In this document: positions 47,774-49,331 of the stretch, one piece after another
How the letters are laid out: every line of letters starts with the position of its first letter
How positions within the stretch are numbered: position 1 is the stretch's first letter
Source: Ignavibacteriales bacterium
Lineage (GTDB): Bacteria > Bacteroidota > Ignavibacteria > UBA10030
Length of the DNA: 49,331 nt
NCBI GenBank assembly: GCA_026390585.1
Contig: JAPLFP010000170.1
Location: 1-49,331, forward strand
Direction: 5' to 3'
The notes under the pieces: model-generated
What the model was told of the DNA's origin: nothing
What the model saw: the letters and a program-made list of their open reading frames with translations, nothing else
The model's database searches: none
Position numbers and translations under genes: made by a program

Positions 47774-48871
47774 TTAGATTTTCCTTATGAGCACGTCAAC
47801 AATCCGGTTTGCTGCGTTGCCATCCCAGAGATCAGGGACGCGTCCCTTCTTTCTGTTGCCCGCAAAAACCACTTCGCTCCGACTGACAACCTTCTCGACA
47901 TCCAGTCCGCACAACTCGTTGGTGCCAACCTCGCACGTAATCGGTCTTTCTGTATTCTCGCGCAGAGTGAGGCATGGGACGCCAAGAAATGTGGTCTCCT
48001 CCTGAATGCCCCCCGAATCCGTGAGCACAAGCTGGGCATTGTCCAGCAGACGGAGAAAATCGAGGTAACCGATGGGATCGAGAAGCCTGAGGCCCGGGAT
48101 CGCGTCTGCACGCGCACCCAACCCGTGTTGAGCGAGCATCTTCTTTGTCCGCGGGTGGACAGGGAATACAATTTCCGAGCGTGATGCAATCCGCTCAAAA
48201 ATCGCTAGAATCTTCGCCAATCCTTCTTCGGTATCCACATTGCTTGGTCGGTGGAGCGTGACCAGTGTGAACTTGTTCGCCTTCACGCCGAGGCGCTCCA
48301 TGATCGTCGACTTCTTCGCCTTTTCGCGATAGTAAATCAGGGAATCGATCATGACGTTTCCCACCAAGTGGATCTTCTTTTCGTCGATTCCCTCTCTGTG
48401 GAGATTCGCGACCCCGCTGGGCTCTGTCACGAACAAATCGTCTGCAATTGAATCGGTCAGGAGACGATTGATCTCCTCCGGCATCGTGCGGTCGCCGCTT
48501 CGCAATCCAGCCTCAACGTGCGCTACTGGGATCCCCATTTTAACGCTGACAAGACTACAGGCAACGGTAGAGTTCACATCGCCAACCACAATCACCAAAT
48601 CGGGATGGACTTCTTCGAGCACTTTCTCGAATTCCACCATAATCCTGGCGGTTTGCTGGGCGTGCGATCCTGATCCAACGCCGAGATAGAAATCAGGTTG
48701 CGGCAGCTCGAGATCTCCAAAGAAGATCTTGGACATCGCCTCATCATAGTGCTGTCCCGTGTGCGCGATCAGGTGCCGGACGCTGCCAGCGTGCTTCTGA
48801 AATGCTTTATGGAGCGGGGCGACCTTCATGAAATTCGGCCTGGCCCCAACGACGCTAATGATTGTTTTCAA
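47774..48871 (-). CDS. wecB: UDP-N-acetylglucosamine 2-epimerase (non-hydrolysing)
   Basis: VVGARPNFMKVAPLHKAF, HTGQHYDEAMS, GDVNSTVACSLVSVKMGIPVAHVEAGLRSGDRTMPEEINR, LTDSGGIQEE. Confidence 0.95.
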   Translation of the reverse strand: MKTIISVVGARPNFMKVAPLHKAFQKHAGSVRHLIAHTGQHYDEAMSKIFFGDLELPQPDFYLGVGSGSHAQQTARIMVEFEKVLEEVHPDLVIVVGDVNSTVACSLVSVKMGIPVAHVEAGLRSGDRTMPEEINRLLTDSIADDLFVTEPSGVANLHREGIDEKKIHLVGNVMIDSLIYYREKAKKSTIMERLGVKANKFTLVTLHRPSNVDTEEGLAKILAIFERIASRSEIVFPVHPRTKKMLAQHGLGARADAIPGLRLLDPIGYLDFLRLLDNAQLVLTDSGGIQEETTFLGVPCLTLRENTERPITCEVGTNELCGLDVEKVVSRSEVVFAGNRKKGRVPDLWDGNAANRIVDVLIRKI

Positions 48872-48934
48872 GCCGGTTTAATGGTTAAATCGTGATTGGT
48901 GAATAGTAAACAGTGAATAGAGCCATTTCCAGTT

Positions 48935-49046
48935 TGTGATTTTCGATTTCTGATTACTGTTTCATGCTTCTGGTTTCTGGTTTCTGGCTTCTGGCTTCTG
49001 GCTTCTGACTTCTGACTTCTGACTTCTGACTTCTGACTCCTGACTC
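48935..49046. repeat. Degenerate tandem heptamer array (gattttc/ggtttct/ggcttct/gacttct variants)
   Basis: About 15 consecutive 7-bp units, e.g. tgacttc x4, tgactcc x2. Confidence 0.9.
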
Positions 49047-49066
49047 CTGACTTCTGCATTTCCCAA

Positions 49067-49331
49067 TCATCTTCCTTCATACATCATCTTATAGTACTCT
49101 TTGTACTCTCCACTGATGATCCGCTGCCACCAGCCGGTATTCTGTTGGTACCAGGAGATCGTCTGGATGATGCCATCTTCAAAAGAGAAACTCTGACGCC
49201 AGTTGAGCTCTTTCTCGAGCTTAGCGGAGTCGATTGCATACCGGCGGTCGTGACCTGGTCGATCCTTCACGAAGGCAATGAGCGTTTCGGGCTTACCGAG
49301 TGCTTTCAGGATGAGCTTCACGACATCCAGA
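49067..49331 (-). CDS. rfbB: dTDP-glucose 4,6-dehydratase, C-terminal part (runs off the window)
   Basis: LDVVKLILKALGKPETLIAFVKDRPGHDRRYAIDSAKLEKELNW. Confidence 0.9.
   Translation of the reverse strand, partial: LDVVKLILKALGKPETLIAFVKDRPGHDRRYAIDSAKLEKELNWRQSFSFEDGIIQTISWYQQNTGWWQRIISGEYKEYYKMMYEGR

Noticed and set aside
48935-49046. CRISPR or coding tandem repeat (RSQKSEV peptide ORF 48868..49080)
   Set aside because: Continuous 7-bp tandem repeats with no spacers; the peptide repeat is a by-product of the heptamer period.

Overview
The window is a bacterial chromosomal segment, almost entirely coding on the minus strand. The two type IX-secretion-style C-terminal domains (NYPNPFNP...GVYYYR/GVYFYR...KRLILMK/KKMVFAK) suggest a Bacteroidota/Chlorobiota/Ignavibacteria-type lineage; that is an inference from motifs, not a taxonomic search. 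Left part: an ABC-2 exporter operon with a NEW3-domain membrane protein; a run of four small co-oriented genes (zinc ribbon, DinB-like, PNPOx-like, CPBP protease) separated by related repeat blocks that resemble integron attC sites; a tRNA-Arg(TCG) with a nearby 3'-end fragment; then dat-like aminotransferase, glgX, tadA, prfA, yqhQ-like and two large secreted proteins. Right part (about 25.6-49.3 kb): a large exopolysaccharide/O-antigen locus (Wzx, Wzy-like, Wzz-like, Wza-like, PGT, several glycosyltransferases, wecB, rfbB at the edge), interrupted by a thioesterase/Trm112/accA block. The strongest unusual signal is a pair of 474-bp units of identical length, each carrying a GxxExxY (PD-(D/E)XK nuclease-like) gene and bounded by TCACGCA...TGCGTGA inverted repeats, plus two smaller elements with the same ends but no gene. 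Other findings: a cluster of four tandem REP-like hairpins whose terminal base pair is different in each, heptamer-periodic intergenic repeats, and a GT2-phosphoglycosyltransferase fusion that appears to lack the catalytic core. All calls come from reading the supplied sequence and translations; no database search was run.
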